Under the pieces are notes generated by a model. That model did no database searches. It saw only the letters and a program-made list of their open reading frames with translations, and was not told where the DNA came from. Of a DNA stretch of 64,000 nucleotides, positions 1-8,926 are shown piece by piece. Source of the stretch: Candidatus Avimuribaculum pullicola (lineage in GTDB: Bacteria > Bacteroidota > Bacteroidia > Bacteroidales > Muribaculaceae); contig DVKC01000032.1 of the NCBI GenBank assembly GCA_018716295.1, positions 1 to 64,000 of the forward strand, given 5' to 3'. Made by a program: the position numbers and the translations under genes. The first letter of the stretch is position 1, and each line of letters opens with the position of its first letter.

Positions 1-114
1 TTTGCGTACAAACATGCCATAAAGGTACACTTTTTAGGCTTGCGTCACCCGCGTCACCATGAAAAATTTATGGAATAGCTGATTTTAAGGTTGTTACAAC
101 CATTGAATTCTTAG

Positions 115-615
115 GCTGTCAAAGTCAAGAAAAACAGTCTTGCCGACGGCAGCTGGTCATCGGCAATCATTAGATTAGATGGCGAGGGAACGAGCGACTT
201 CGCACGTCGATGGTGCGGCACTATACAATGGACGGCACAAAGCATCTACCGTCCAAACCATGGGCGCAAAAATTGGTTTGTCGGAGTGGCATTAATCACA
301 CTGCCCAGCGATTCCAATTTGGACGAAAGCGAAATCAGATATGAAACTTTCAGGGCTTCAGGCCCTGGCGGACAGCACGTCAACAAGACCGAGTCGGCTG
401 TAAGAGCCACGCACATACCCACTGGCATCAGCGTGGCAGCCTCGGACCGCCGTTCTCAATTGCAAAACAAAAAAATTGCCCGCGAACGGCTGGCTATGAA
501 ACTTGCACTGATGCAGCAGGCCGAAACCATGCGCAATGAACGTTGCAATTGGAACAACCACAACACACTGATGCGTGGAAATCCTGTAAAAACATTCCGT
601 AAGCCAATGAAATAA
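115..615 (+). pseudogene. prfH: Peptide chain release factor-like PrfH, N-terminus missing
   Basis: PrfH is a release-factor paralogue, usually just downstream of the RNA ligase gene rtcB, thought to rescue ribosomes with damaged decoding centres. The frame is open from 115 (stop TAG at 112-114) to TAA at 613-615, about 166 codons. The region starting near GTIQW and NHGRKNWFVG matches the family, followed by the peptidyl-hydrolase motif SGPGGQHVNKT and the basic C-terminal tail. Family members are about 200 residues. The expected N-terminal 40-50 residues are not found in any frame of bases 1-114. A GTG at 286 would give only a 109-residue piece that still holds GGQ. I read this as a 5'-truncated gene; an unusual start codon with an atypically short N-terminus cannot be excluded. 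rtcB is not seen in the window. Confidence 0.75.
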
Positions 616-637
616 ACGGCGCCCAAGCACAAAACAA

Positions 638-690
638 CCCCGGAAAGCCATCATCTTGAAAGTGACTTTTCGGGGTTTCTTATTTTTTCT
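638..690 (+). terminator. Rho-independent terminator after prfH
   Basis: A stem of CCCCGGAAAG (638-647) pairs with the ACTTTTCGGGG segment (665-675) and is followed by a T-rich run. It sits just beyond the prfH stop codon. Confidence 0.7.
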
Positions 691-739
691 GGCAGTGCCA
701 GGTAAAACCTTCTGACAAGAAACTTCTACGAAAAACTTA

Positions 740-2110
740 TCATTTTTTCATAGCCTCGGCAGTACCCGAAGTTTCTTTTATAATCCCGACACACAATGCC
801 CCCACTACAAGCAATACACCTGCCACAAAGAGCATGTTGACCTCGGGTGGCACTGAACCTTCAACAGTGAACGCGCTCAATATCCAACCGCCAGCCACGG
901 CTGCCACTATCTGCGGCACACATATAGTACCATTGAACAGACCGAGGTATGTTCCCATGTGACCGCCCGACAAGGCATTTGTGAGTATAGTGAACGGCAA
1001 AGCGAGCATTGCTGCCCATGCACACCCTATAAGCAAGAATGAAATAAACAGCATGTATTGGTCGTGAATGAAATACACCGACATAAAACCTATGCCACCT
1101 AATATAAGGCTGATTGCATAGGAGAACTTGCGGTTCTTGAATCGGGGAAGCACTGCCGCCCAAATGACCGAGCCGACTGCCTGAACAGCAAACAGCACTC
1201 CCACCCAGTTGCCAGCTGCCTGATATTCAGGCGACTTGGTGTCAAGTACGAGTCCCGAAACCGATTCAGCCGAAGGAGCTCCAAACACGGTGCTGGCTAT
1301 ACTACCTGCCGTGTAAGTCCACATGAACATAAAAGCTGCCCAGCAGAAAAATTGCACCAACCCAACAGTCCAAAAAGCTTTTGGAGCTTTGACCAACAGC
1401 TTGAACACGTTCACCTTTTCAGTTTCGGTTTCTTGGGTTATGCCATGATACTCGGCATAATCCTTGGGTGGTATTTCCTTGACCTTGACTGTGGTATAAA
1501 TCACGCACAATATCAATATCGCAGCACCGATGTAGAATGAATAAATTACCGAATCGGGAATTGTGCCGGCTGGGGCGATATTACTTATTCCCACCAAAGT
1601 GAAAATAAACGGGAACAAATATCCCACTAAGCTACCAGCGTTGCACAAAAAGCTCTGGATTGAATACGCAAGACCTTTTTGCTTCTCGTTCACCATGTCG
1701 CCGACCATCATTTTAAAAGGCTGCATGGCAACATTAATCGACGTGTCGAGCAACATAAGTGAAATAAGTCCGAATACCATAGCCACCGATACGGTCATGC
1801 CGAAACTACCTGCATTGGGCAACAAACACATCACAATGACGGCAACCAGTGCCCCAATGAACAAATAAGGGATACGCCGACCGAAGCGGCACCATGTCTT
1901 GTCGCTCAGCACACCTATGATAGGTTGTACGATAATACCCATCAACGGCGGCAAAATCCAAAAGTAACTCAAATCGTGCGGGTCAGCCCCCAATGTAGAA
2001 AAGATGCGGCTGATATTTGCACTTTGCAAGGCGTAAGCTATTTGTACGCCGAAAAATCCGAAACTAATATTCCATAGTTTCCCAAAACTCTGATCTGGTA
2101 AAGTTTTCAT
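740..2110 (-). CDS. MFS sugar transporter (SLC45/GPH-like)
   Basis: Inner-membrane secondary transporter of 456 residues with about 12 hydrophobic segments. The N-terminus (FGFFGVQIAYALQSANISR, then PPLMGIIVQPIIGVLSDKT and RFGRRIPY) resembles the MFS proteins of Bacteroidetes annotated as maltose or sucrose transporters, related to plant and animal SLC45 carriers. The R-F-G-R-R loop between segments 2 and 3 is the MFS signature. The substrate is probably a disaccharide, by family only; no carbohydrate-degrading gene is next to it. It lies 24 bases downstream of nfo on the same strand and may be co-transcribed. Confidence 0.85.
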   Translation of the reverse strand: MKTLPDQSFGKLWNISFGFFGVQIAYALQSANISRIFSTLGADPHDLSYFWILPPLMGIIVQPIIGVLSDKTWCRFGRRIPYLFIGALVAVIVMCLLPNAGSFGMTVSVAMVFGLISLMLLDTSINVAMQPFKMMVGDMVNEKQKGLAYSIQSFLCNAGSLVGYLFPFIFTLVGISNIAPAGTIPDSVIYSFYIGAAILILCVIYTTVKVKEIPPKDYAEYHGITQETETEKVNVFKLLVKAPKAFWTVGLVQFFCWAAFMFMWTYTAGSIASTVFGAPSAESVSGLVLDTKSPEYQAAGNWVGVLFAVQAVGSVIWAAVLPRFKNRKFSYAISLILGGIGFMSVYFIHDQYMLFISFLLIGCAWAAMLALPFTILTNALSGGHMGTYLGLFNGTICVPQIVAAVAGGWILSAFTVEGSVPPEVNMLFVAGVLLVVGALCVGIIKETSGTAEAMKK

Positions 2111-2134
2111 GCAAATAAGTGTATTTTTAGGTCA

Positions 2135-2983
2135 TTATTGTTTTCCTGCCAATTTATTAAGCCAGCTTATTTCTTCGGGCCACAACTCTTCCACAGGTGT
2201 TTCAAGCACCAATGGCAGGTTGTCGAAGCGGTCATCGGCCATCAGCCACCCGAAAAAGTCGGCACCAAGCATACCCTTTCCCAACGATTCATGCCTATCA
2301 ACACGCGAGGCAAGACCTTTCTTGGTGTCATTTAAATGCATAGCCCTCAAATATTTGAAGCCGACGATTTCATCAAATTCTTTCCATACGGCCTCATAAG
2401 CATCTCGCGAAGTAAAATCATACCCGGCTGCAAAAGCATGGCACGTGTCGATACACACACCCACTCGCGACTTGTCTTCAACCTTGTCGATTATATGAGC
2501 CAAGTGTTCAAACTTAAATCCAACATTTGTACCTTGCCCTGCCGTGTTTTCTATCACAGCCACGACTCCCATAGTCTGGTCGAGGGTTATATTGATCGAC
2601 TCGGCAATGCGGTCGAGGCAATCGTCGAGTGAAATACCATTCAAGTGGCTACCCGGGTGGAAATTTAGCAATTTCAGCCCCAATGCCTCACATCGCTGAA
2701 ATTCATCGAGAAAAGCATCGCGCGACACTTGCAACTTGTCGGCATCGGGATGCCCCAAGTTTATCAAATAGCTATCGTGCGGCAAAATAAAATCGGGCAT
2801 AAATCCATATTGCCCGCAATTCTCCTTAAACCGCTCCACGACTTGCGGCTTAAGTGGCGATGATTTCCACCTTGACGGATTGCGGGTAAACAACGCAAAA
2901 CTTCGCGCTCCTATATTTTGGGCATTTACAGGCGCATTATCGACTCCGCCCTCAACGCTCACATGGGCTCCAATATACTTCAT
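2135..2983 (-). CDS. nfo: Deoxyribonuclease IV (AP endonuclease)
   Basis: Zinc-dependent endonuclease IV, which cleaves DNA 5' of abasic sites in base-excision repair. The protein starts MKYIGAHVS, the canonical family N-terminus, and contains the metal-site segments [45 protein letters not shown] and VLETPV. I chose the ATG at 2981-2983 rather than the longer option ending at 3013 because family proteins begin at this methionine. Length (282 residues) is normal. A single TAnnTTTG box lies about 100 bases upstream. Confidence 0.95.
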   Translation of the reverse strand: MKYIGAHVSVEGGVDNAPVNAQNIGARSFALFTRNPSRWKSSPLKPQVVERFKENCGQYGFMPDFILPHDSYLINLGHPDADKLQVSRDAFLDEFQRCEALGLKLLNFHPGSHLNGISLDDCLDRIAESINITLDQTMGVVAVIENTAGQGTNVGFKFEHLAHIIDKVEDKSRVGVCIDTCHAFAAGYDFTSRDAYEAVWKEFDEIVGFKYLRAMHLNDTKKGLASRVDRHESLGKGMLGADFFGWLMADDRFDNLPLVLETPVEELWPEEISWLNKLAGKQ

Positions 2984-3086
2984 CATAGGTTTATGTCTTG
3001 AGTTTTTCTGCAATCAGGCATAGCCACAAAGCAAAACAGCGAGGTCAACTCCAGTCCTCGCTCGACCATACCCACTTTGCCTTATG

Positions 3087-3094
3087 CAAAGGTA
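3087..3094 (-). promoter_or_regulatory. Candidate -7 box upstream of nfo
   Basis: On the minus strand this reads TACCTTTG, matching the Bacteroidetes TAnnTTTG consensus. No clear -33 element is visible. Confidence 0.4.
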
Positions 3095-3112
3095 ATGAAT
3101 TTGGCAATAAAA

Positions 3113-3826
3113 TCACATTTTCAGATAAAAATCTTTTGTCAAAGCCACATACTGCGGTGTATAATCATGATGTTCCTCACCCTCTATCACCAATTCATCT
3201 TCACGGAGCGTGGTTGCACAAGCCGACAACTCCCATAGTATGCGCTTCACATCGCTGTCCGGCTTTGGACGCACCATCGTTCGCCGATTTACTCCCAAAC
3301 CACACTTTTCGGCTGCACAGGCCACTGTAGTAGCGGCATCGGCAGGTGTTATAATGCACACCTTTCCACTTGGCGACAACAACGATGCTGCATGTGCTAT
3401 CAACCCGGCATAAGTGAGTGTCCCACAATGCCTGGCAAGCCTGCGACCATGGTCGGGAGGCAGCAAACCGTTGTCAAAATAAGGTGGATTAGACACTATG
3501 AGGTCATACCCCACTCCACAGCCGCAATATTCCATAAAATCGCAGCACTCGACATTAATGCGCTCATGCCACGGCGAATTGGCAACATTGAACCCAGCTT
3601 CGTCGCAAGCAGCATGGTCAATATCTACAGCATCAATCATCGCCGACACATTGCGCTGGGCAACCATCAAAGCTATCAGCCCAGTACCAGTACCAACGTC
3701 CAATACCCTCAAAGCCCCTTCAACAGGGCACCAAGCACCGAGCAATACTCCATCAGTACCTACTTTCATTGCAGCCATACTATTGCGTACAGCAAACTGT
3801 TTAAATCTGAAAACCGATTCTCTCAT
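3113..3826 (-). CDS. trmN6: tRNA1(Val) (adenine(37)-N6)-methyltransferase
   Basis: SAM-dependent methyltransferase of the YfiC/TrmN6 family, 237 residues, which modifies A37 of tRNA-Val. Evidence: the N-terminal FKQFAVRNSMAAMKVGTDG segment typical of the family, the SAM-binding LDVGTGTGLIAL (about residues 42-53), and the catalytic SNPPYF motif near residue 112 expected of N6-adenine methyltransferases. It follows nifJ on the same strand, but a strong terminator separates them, so it is probably transcribed on its own. Confidence 0.9.
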   Translation of the reverse strand: MRESVFRFKQFAVRNSMAAMKVGTDGVLLGAWCPVEGALRVLDVGTGTGLIALMVAQRNVSAMIDAVDIDHAACDEAGFNVANSPWHERINVECCDFMEYCGCGVGYDLIVSNPPYFDNGLLPPDHGRRLARHCGTLTYAGLIAHAASLLSPSGKVCIITPADAATTVACAAEKCGLGVNRRTMVRPKPDSDVKRILWELSACATTLREDELVIEGEEHHDYTPQYVALTKDFYLKM

Positions 3827-3837
3827 TGTCCAATAAA

Positions 3838-3877
3838 TAAAAAAAGGGCAAGGTGGTTAAAAACACACCTTGCCCGA
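3838..3877 (-). terminator. Rho-independent terminator of nifJ
   Basis: Perfect stem GGGCAAGGTG (3846-3855) with CACCTTGCCC (3866-3875). Read on the minus strand it is followed by a run of seven T. It lies about 40 bases past the nifJ stop. Confidence 0.9.
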
Positions 3878-3913
3878 CCATTAAATAATCCAAAAATAAT
3901 CCAGAAATGTCGA

Positions 3914-6900
3914 TTACTTCACCTCGTCGGGATCTTGGCCCCATTGCTGGCGAGCCAAACGACGATAGTTGTTATAACGCCATTGTGCATTCTTCTTAGC
4001 TTCGGCAAACAATTCCTCAGCTTCGGTCGGATATTGTTTCATTACCGATGCGTAGCGTACTTCACCCTTAAGGAATGCCTCGAAGTTGTCCCAGTTAGGT
4101 TCTTTGCTATCGAGCGTGAATGGGTTCTTGCCTTCTTTCTCCATATCGGGGTTGTAACGCCACAGATGCCAATAACCACATTCAACAGCCTTGGCTTCCT
4201 CGGCTTGAGCCTTGCCCATGCCAGCCTTCAAGCCGTGGTTGATACACGGAGCGTATGCGATGATGATTGACGGGCCATCGTATGCCTCGGCTTCCCTTAT
4301 TGCCTTCAGAGCCTGTGCATTGTCGGCACCCATAGCGATTTGTGCGCAATATACATAGCCGTAAGTCGAAGCAATCAAACCAAGGTCTTTCTTACGAACA
4401 CGCTTGCCCGATGCGGCAAACTTGGCAATTGCACCAAGCGGAGTTGCCTTTGATGCCTGGCCACCAGTGTTGGAATATACCTCGGTGTCAAGCACGAGCA
4501 CATTCACGTTCTTGCCCGAAGCAAGCACATGGTCGAGTCCACCGAAACCGATATCGTATGAAGCACCGTCGCCACCAATGATCCAGTGAGAACGTTTTAC
4601 CAAGTAATGTTCGAGTTCCTTGATTTGCTTGCAGAGCGGGTTGTCGCATCCTTCGATGGCGGCAGCAATCTTGTCGGCAAGGTCGCGGCTGCGGTCGGCA
4701 TCTTCCTTGTTTTCGAGCCATTCGGTCAGCAATGCCTTAACCTCATCAGAAGTGCAATCGCAAGCAATCGCTTCTTGTGCCTTATTTACGAGGCGGGTGC
4801 GCATCTTGTCGTATGCAAGATACATACCCATGCCAAATTCGCAGAAGTCTTCAAACAGCGAGTTGGCCCATGCAGGTCCGTGACCCTTTTCGTTGGTAGT
4901 GTAAGGAGTTGACGGAACTGAACCCGAATATATTGAGCTACAGCCAGTAGCGTTAGAAACTATTTCACGATCGCCGAAGAGTTGCGAAATCAATTTAACG
5001 TAAGGTGTTTCACCGCAGCCCGAGCAAGCACCCGAGAATTCAAACAACGGCGTAGCAAACTGCGAGTTCTTAACGTTGGCTTTCACATCAACAAGATGTT
5101 GCTTGCTGGTAACATTAGCCACGCAGTAGTCCCACTTAACCTGATTGCCTGTTTCGCCTTCAAGCGGCTTCATTTCGAGAGCCTTGTTGCCCTTCTTGCC
5201 TGGACAAACGTCCACACAGTTGCCGCAACCGAGGCAGTCGAGATCGTCAACAACCTGTGCGAATTGCATACCTGCAAACATCTTGCCGATTGCCGGGATT
5301 GTTTCACCCTCTTTGAACGGCGAGCCAGCAAGTTCGTCGGCAGTGAACACGAATGGGCGTATTGCAGCGTGAGGACAAACGTAGGCACACTTGTTACATT
5401 GGATACAGTTCTCGGGATTCCACTCGGGAACAAATACCGATACACCACGTTTCTCATATTTTGCGCTACCAGGTTCCCATGTACCGTCGGGATTGGCGAC
5501 AAATGCCGAAACAGGCAGCAGATCACCATCTTGGGCATTGATAGGCCTTACGACATCGCTGATCACTGCTGGAACATCATCGGCAGCAGGTGCTTCGATT
5601 TCAAGGCTCGACCATGCAGGATCTACCGCAAGTTCCTTGTATTCGCCACCACGGTCAACAGCGGCATAGTTCTTGTTGACAACATCTTCGCCCTTCTTGC
5701 CATACGACTTAACGATGAATTTCTTCATCTGCTCTACAGCGAGGTCAACAGGTATAACGCCTGTGATGCGGAAGAATGCCGATTGCAGAATGGTGTTAGT
5801 GCGGTTGCCAAGGCCTATTTCTTGGGCAATCTTGGTTGCGTTGATGTAGTAAACCTTGATATTGTTGTCGGCAAAATATTTCTTAACCTTGTTAGGCAAG
5901 TTCTTCACAAGTTCGTCGCCTTCCCAGATGGTATTGAGCAGGAATGTTCCATTCTTCTGCAAGCCACGGGTCACATCATACATGTGCAAGTAGGCTTGTA
6001 CGTGGCAAGCTACGAAGTTAGGTGTTGTCACCAAATAGGTAGAATGTATAGGCTCGTCGCCAAAGCGCAAGTGCGAGCAAGTGAAACCGCCCGACTTCTT
6101 CGAGTCATACGAGAAGTATGCTTGGCAATACTTGTCGGTATTGTCACCGATAATCTTTACCGAGTTCTTGTTTGCACCTACAGTACCATCGGCACCGAGG
6201 CCATAGAACTTAGCTTGGAACATGCCTTTTGCGCCGAGTGCGATTTCTTCTTTCTGCGGAAGCGAGGTGAAAGTCACATCGTCAACTATGCCAATTGTGA
6301 ATTGGTTCTTTGGCATCGGGGCAGCCAAGTTTTCGTAAACTGCCAATATTTGAGCCGGAGTGGTGTCTTTCGAGCCGAGGCCATAGCGACCACCCACGAT
6401 TACAGGAGCATTTTCTACGCCATAGAAGCAGTCCTTGACATCGAGGTAAAGCGGTTCGCCAGTTGCTCCAGGTTCTTTGGTGCGGTCGAGAACGGCGATA
6501 CGCTTGGCCGAAGCCGGAACAGCTGCGAGGAAGTGCTTTGCGCTGAATGGGCGATACAAGTGTACAGCCACCAAGCCCACTTTCTCGCCTTTCTCGGTCA
6601 AGTAGTCGATAGTTTCACGGATAGCCTCGGTAGCCGATCCCATGGCGATGATTACACGGTCGGCATCGGGTGCGCCGTAATAATCAAACAAGCCATACTT
6701 GCGGCCAGTGATTTCGGCTATCTTGTTCATGTATTCCTCAACAATGGCAGGAACGGCATTGTAATACTCATTGCTCGATTCGCGGTGCTGGAAGAATACA
6801 TCGGGGTTCTCGGCTGTACCACGGGTTACAGGTTTGTCGGGATTCATTGCCCTGTGGCGGAACTCGGCCAAAGCCTCTTGGTCGATAAGCGGTGCGAGGT

Positions 6901-7474
6901 CGTCATTATCGAGAGCTTCGATCTTCTGGATTTCGTGCGACGTGCGGAAGCCATCGAAGAAGTTAACAAATGGCACACGCGACTTGATTGTTGCCAAGTG
7001 GGCTACACCTGCAAGATCCATCACTTCTTGAACCGAACCTTCGCACAACATTGCGAAACCGGTCTGGCGGGTTGACATCACGTCTTGGTGGTCGCCGAAG
7101 ATACACAAAGCATGCGAAGCAAGTGTGCGAGCCGACACGTGGAACACACAAGGCAGCAACTCACCTGCTATTTTGTACATGTTAGGTATCATGAGCAACA
7201 ATCCCTGAGAAGCAGTGTAGGTAGTAGTCAATGCGCCAGCCTGCAACGAGCCGTGTACAGCACCTGCTGCGCCACCCTCTGATTGCATTTCCTGCACACA
7301 CACGGTTTCACCGAAAATGTTCTTTCGTCCAGCGGCAGCCCATTCGTCGATATGCTCTGCCATGGTCGAAGACGGCGTGATAGGATAAATCGCTGCCACC
7401 TCGGTGAACATGTAGCTCACATGTGCTGCGGCTTGATTACCATCACAAGTCAAGAATTTTTTTTCTTTACCCAT
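3914..7474 (-). CDS. nifJ: Pyruvate:ferredoxin (flavodoxin) oxidoreductase
   Basis: Single-chain homodimeric PFOR of 1186 residues, which oxidises pyruvate to acetyl-CoA and CO2 with reduction of ferredoxin, a core enzyme of anaerobic fermentation. Domain order is normal: N-terminal TPP-pyrimidine domain with YPITPSSTMAE, middle transketolase-like and EKR regions, two 4Fe-4S motifs (CIQCNKCAYVCP near residue 690 and CLGCGNCVDVCPG near 750), the proximal-cluster GACSGCGETPY near 818, and the TPP-binding GGDGASYDIGFGG near 970 followed by NTGGQASKATP. It is full length, with its own terminator. The 250-base upstream gap shows no TAnnTTTG box that I can defend. Confidence 0.97.
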   Translation of the reverse strand: MGKEKKFLTCDGNQAAAHVSYMFTEVAAIYPITPSSTMAEHIDEWAAAGRKNIFGETVCVQEMQSEGGAAGAVHGSLQAGALTTTYTASQGLLLMIPNMYKIAGELLPCVFHVSARTLASHALCIFGDHQDVMSTRQTGFAMLCEGSVQEVMDLAGVAHLATIKSRVPFVNFFDGFRTSHEIQKIEALDNDDLAPLIDQEALAEFRHRAMNPDKPVTRGTAENPDVFFQHRESSNEYYNAVPAIVEEYMNKIAEITGRKYGLFDYYGAPDADRVIIAMGSATEAIRETIDYLTEKGEKVGLVAVHLYRPFSAKHFLAAVPASAKRIAVLDRTKEPGATGEPLYLDVKDCFYGVENAPVIVGGRYGLGSKDTTPAQILAVYENLAAPMPKNQFTIGIVDDVTFTSLPQKEEIALGAKGMFQAKFYGLGADGTVGANKNSVKIIGDNTDKYCQAYFSYDSKKSGGFTCSHLRFGDEPIHSTYLVTTPNFVACHVQAYLHMYDVTRGLQKNGTFLLNTIWEGDELVKNLPNKVKKYFADNNIKVYYINATKIAQEIGLGNRTNTILQSAFFRITGVIPVDLAVEQMKKFIVKSYGKKGEDVVNKNYAAVDRGGEYKELAVDPAWSSLEIEAPAADDVPAVISDVVRPINAQDGDLLPVSAFVANPDGTWEPGSAKYEKRGVSVFVPEWNPENCIQCNKCAYVCPHAAIRPFVFTADELAGSPFKEGETIPAIGKMFAGMQFAQVVDDLDCLGCGNCVDVCPGKKGNKALEMKPLEGETGNQVKWDYCVANVTSKQHLVDVKANVKNSQFATPLFEFSGACSGCGETPYVKLISQLFGDREIVSNATGCSSIYSGSVPSTPYTTNEKGHGPAWANSLFEDFCEFGMGMYLAYDKMRTRLVNKAQEAIACDCTSDEVKALLTEWLENKEDADRSRDLADKIAAAIEGCDNPLCKQIKELEHYLVKRSHWIIGGDGASYDIGFGGLDHVLASGKNVNVLVLDTEVYSNTGGQASKATPLGAIAKFAASGKRVRKKDLGLIASTYGYVYCAQIAMGADNAQALKAIREAEAYDGPSIIIAYAPCINHGLKAGMGKAQAEEAKAVECGYWHLWRYNPDMEKEGKNPFTLDSKEPNWDNFEAFLKGEVRYASVMKQYPTEAEELFAEAKKNAQWRYNNYRRLARQQWGQDPDEVK

Positions 7475-7722
7475 AATAATTACGTTAAATAATATTTTTC
7501 ATTCTTGTTAGATGTCAGTTTCTTAAACTATTAGGCTCACTTTCATCCTCGCGTCCGCGAATGAAGTGTCGCCAACTTTACCATACATTAAATATGTATA
7601 TTCATTTCAACAAGGCGAAATTACTCAATCTTTGCCATACTGTCAAAAAAATCAAAAATAAAAAGAAGCTGCGCAACGACTTTGACCTTGCTGGCCCAGA
7701 AAATCTTCACACACCTTCTTAC

Positions 7723-8691
7723 TTATCGGCTATAGTGCACCCATGCATCGGGATAATCGTCGGCTATAGCATATTTTAGCTGCATCAACTCTTTCACCGA
7801 ATTGCCTGTGGCGACATATACCCTATATTTCCCTCTTTTCGACAGTACCTTGAAATCATATTCCTTACGGTGCTGGTGCGCTATGAACTTGTCGGCCTCC
7901 GCTTGCGACAATACCGAACATACTATCAAGTAATAGTTGTTGCCGCTCGCTGCCGCCATTGCCACATTTCGCGGTCGTTCCGCCCCCATGCTCCTGTAGC
8001 CTTTCACCACCACGCTGTCATCGTCGGCTGGCGGTTGCATAATGGCCAACTCGCGCACTTGCGACACTATAGGGAATGCTCCGCCATCGTCCGACAAGCG
8101 GAAGTCGCCCATGCTCGCATAGTCTTGCTGCCGATTATTGGCCACTGGCGTCGAAAGTGCAAACGACAACGCAAGCAACACTATAATCGACGCTGCAATC
8201 TTCATGTAGGTCTTGTTGACAGTAAACTTCCAACTGCCACCATGCCCCACATTCTGCTCCCTTTTGTCGAGGACGGCCAACGGCACCATCGAGAATGCCC
8301 CAAGTCCGAAGTATTCGCCCGCCGCATCACTGGTGGTATAAGGGACAAACACCACGCTACCATTCTGCAACTTGAAGATGCCCAATTTGCCAAACGACAA
8401 CTCGCCATCGGCCTCAAGCTGCTGGCGATAGGCCGCAACGCTGTCGCGAACCATCTCGGCGGCATCGTCATACGAGCAACGTTCCATGCGCATCACCGAA
8501 CTTGCCAGCAATCCGTCGTTATGTGCCACATCGGCATTAAACGACAGCTGGCGTTCGGGGCAATGCCACTTTATGCCATCGGTATCGCAATGCGACGGGC
8601 TATGCTGCGCAATAAATGCACCAAAGCCCGGCACAACAACGCAATCATGCCGCGACACAAGATACTCAATATGCTCCAACACCGAAATCAT
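7723..8691 (-). CDS. HU-like (CCDC81-type) N-domain, membrane segment, SPOR domain protein
   Basis: 322-residue inner-membrane protein. The N-terminus (MISVLEHIEYLVSRHDCVVVPGFGAFIA) and the following block to FGKLGIFKL match the paired HU-CCDC81-type domains found in Bacteroidetes proteins. One membrane helix follows (MKIAASIIVLLALSFALS). The C-terminal 80 residues (NNYYLIVCSVLSQAEADKFI to the end) look like a SPOR domain, which in known proteins binds denuded peptidoglycan at division sites. I chose the ATG at 8689-8691 because the family begins with this segment. Role is inferred: linking a cytoplasmic ligand to the septal wall. Confidence 0.75.
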   Translation of the reverse strand: MISVLEHIEYLVSRHDCVVVPGFGAFIAQHSPSHCDTDGIKWHCPERQLSFNADVAHNDGLLASSVMRMERCSYDDAAEMVRDSVAAYRQQLEADGELSFGKLGIFKLQNGSVVFVPYTTSDAAGEYFGLGAFSMVPLAVLDKREQNVGHGGSWKFTVNKTYMKIAASIIVLLALSFALSTPVANNRQQDYASMGDFRLSDDGGAFPIVSQVRELAIMQPPADDDSVVVKGYRSMGAERPRNVAMAAASGNNYYLIVCSVLSQAEADKFIAHQHRKEYDFKVLSKRGKYRVYVATGNSVKELMQLKYAIADDYPDAWVHYSR

Positions 8692-8760
8692 ACCACAAAA
8701 ATAAGAATTTCCCAAATAAACGGCAAAAAATCCACTCTTTTTTTATTTTACATCCCTCAT

Positions 8761-8788
8761 TGTAGAGCCGTCATACCATGGCGGCTCG
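8761..8788 (+). repeat. REP-like palindrome, pair 1 left
   Basis: 28-base unit beginning TGTAGAGCCGTCAT and ending GGCGGCTCG, itself a near-palindrome. It is one of five copies in the window and is inverted relative to its partner at 8841-8868. Between them, ACTGCCAC (8791-8798) and GTGGCAGT (8831-8838) extend the large hairpin. Confidence 0.85.
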
Positions 8789-8840
8789 ATGACTGCCACC
8801 GCAGGGTAAATACCTGTGGGGCAACACTTTGTGGCAGTAA

Positions 8841-8868
8841 CGAGCCGTCATGATATGACGGCTCTACA
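8841..8868 (-). repeat. REP-like palindrome, pair 1 right
   Basis: Inverted partner of the 8761-8788 unit. The core GAGCCGTCAT-GAT-ATGACGGCTC is a perfect palindrome. The pair fills the gap between the SPOR protein gene and the kinase gene. Confidence 0.85.
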
Positions 8869-8926
8869 TACAATGCGCTGTATTTCACGGCATTATCTCG
8901 GGGGATTTATCCCCATGCCGGTAACA

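Noticed and set aside
4982-7075. 697-codon open frame on the plus strand
   Set aside because: It is antisense to nifJ, which has all PFOR motifs; the reverse reading has no known domain.
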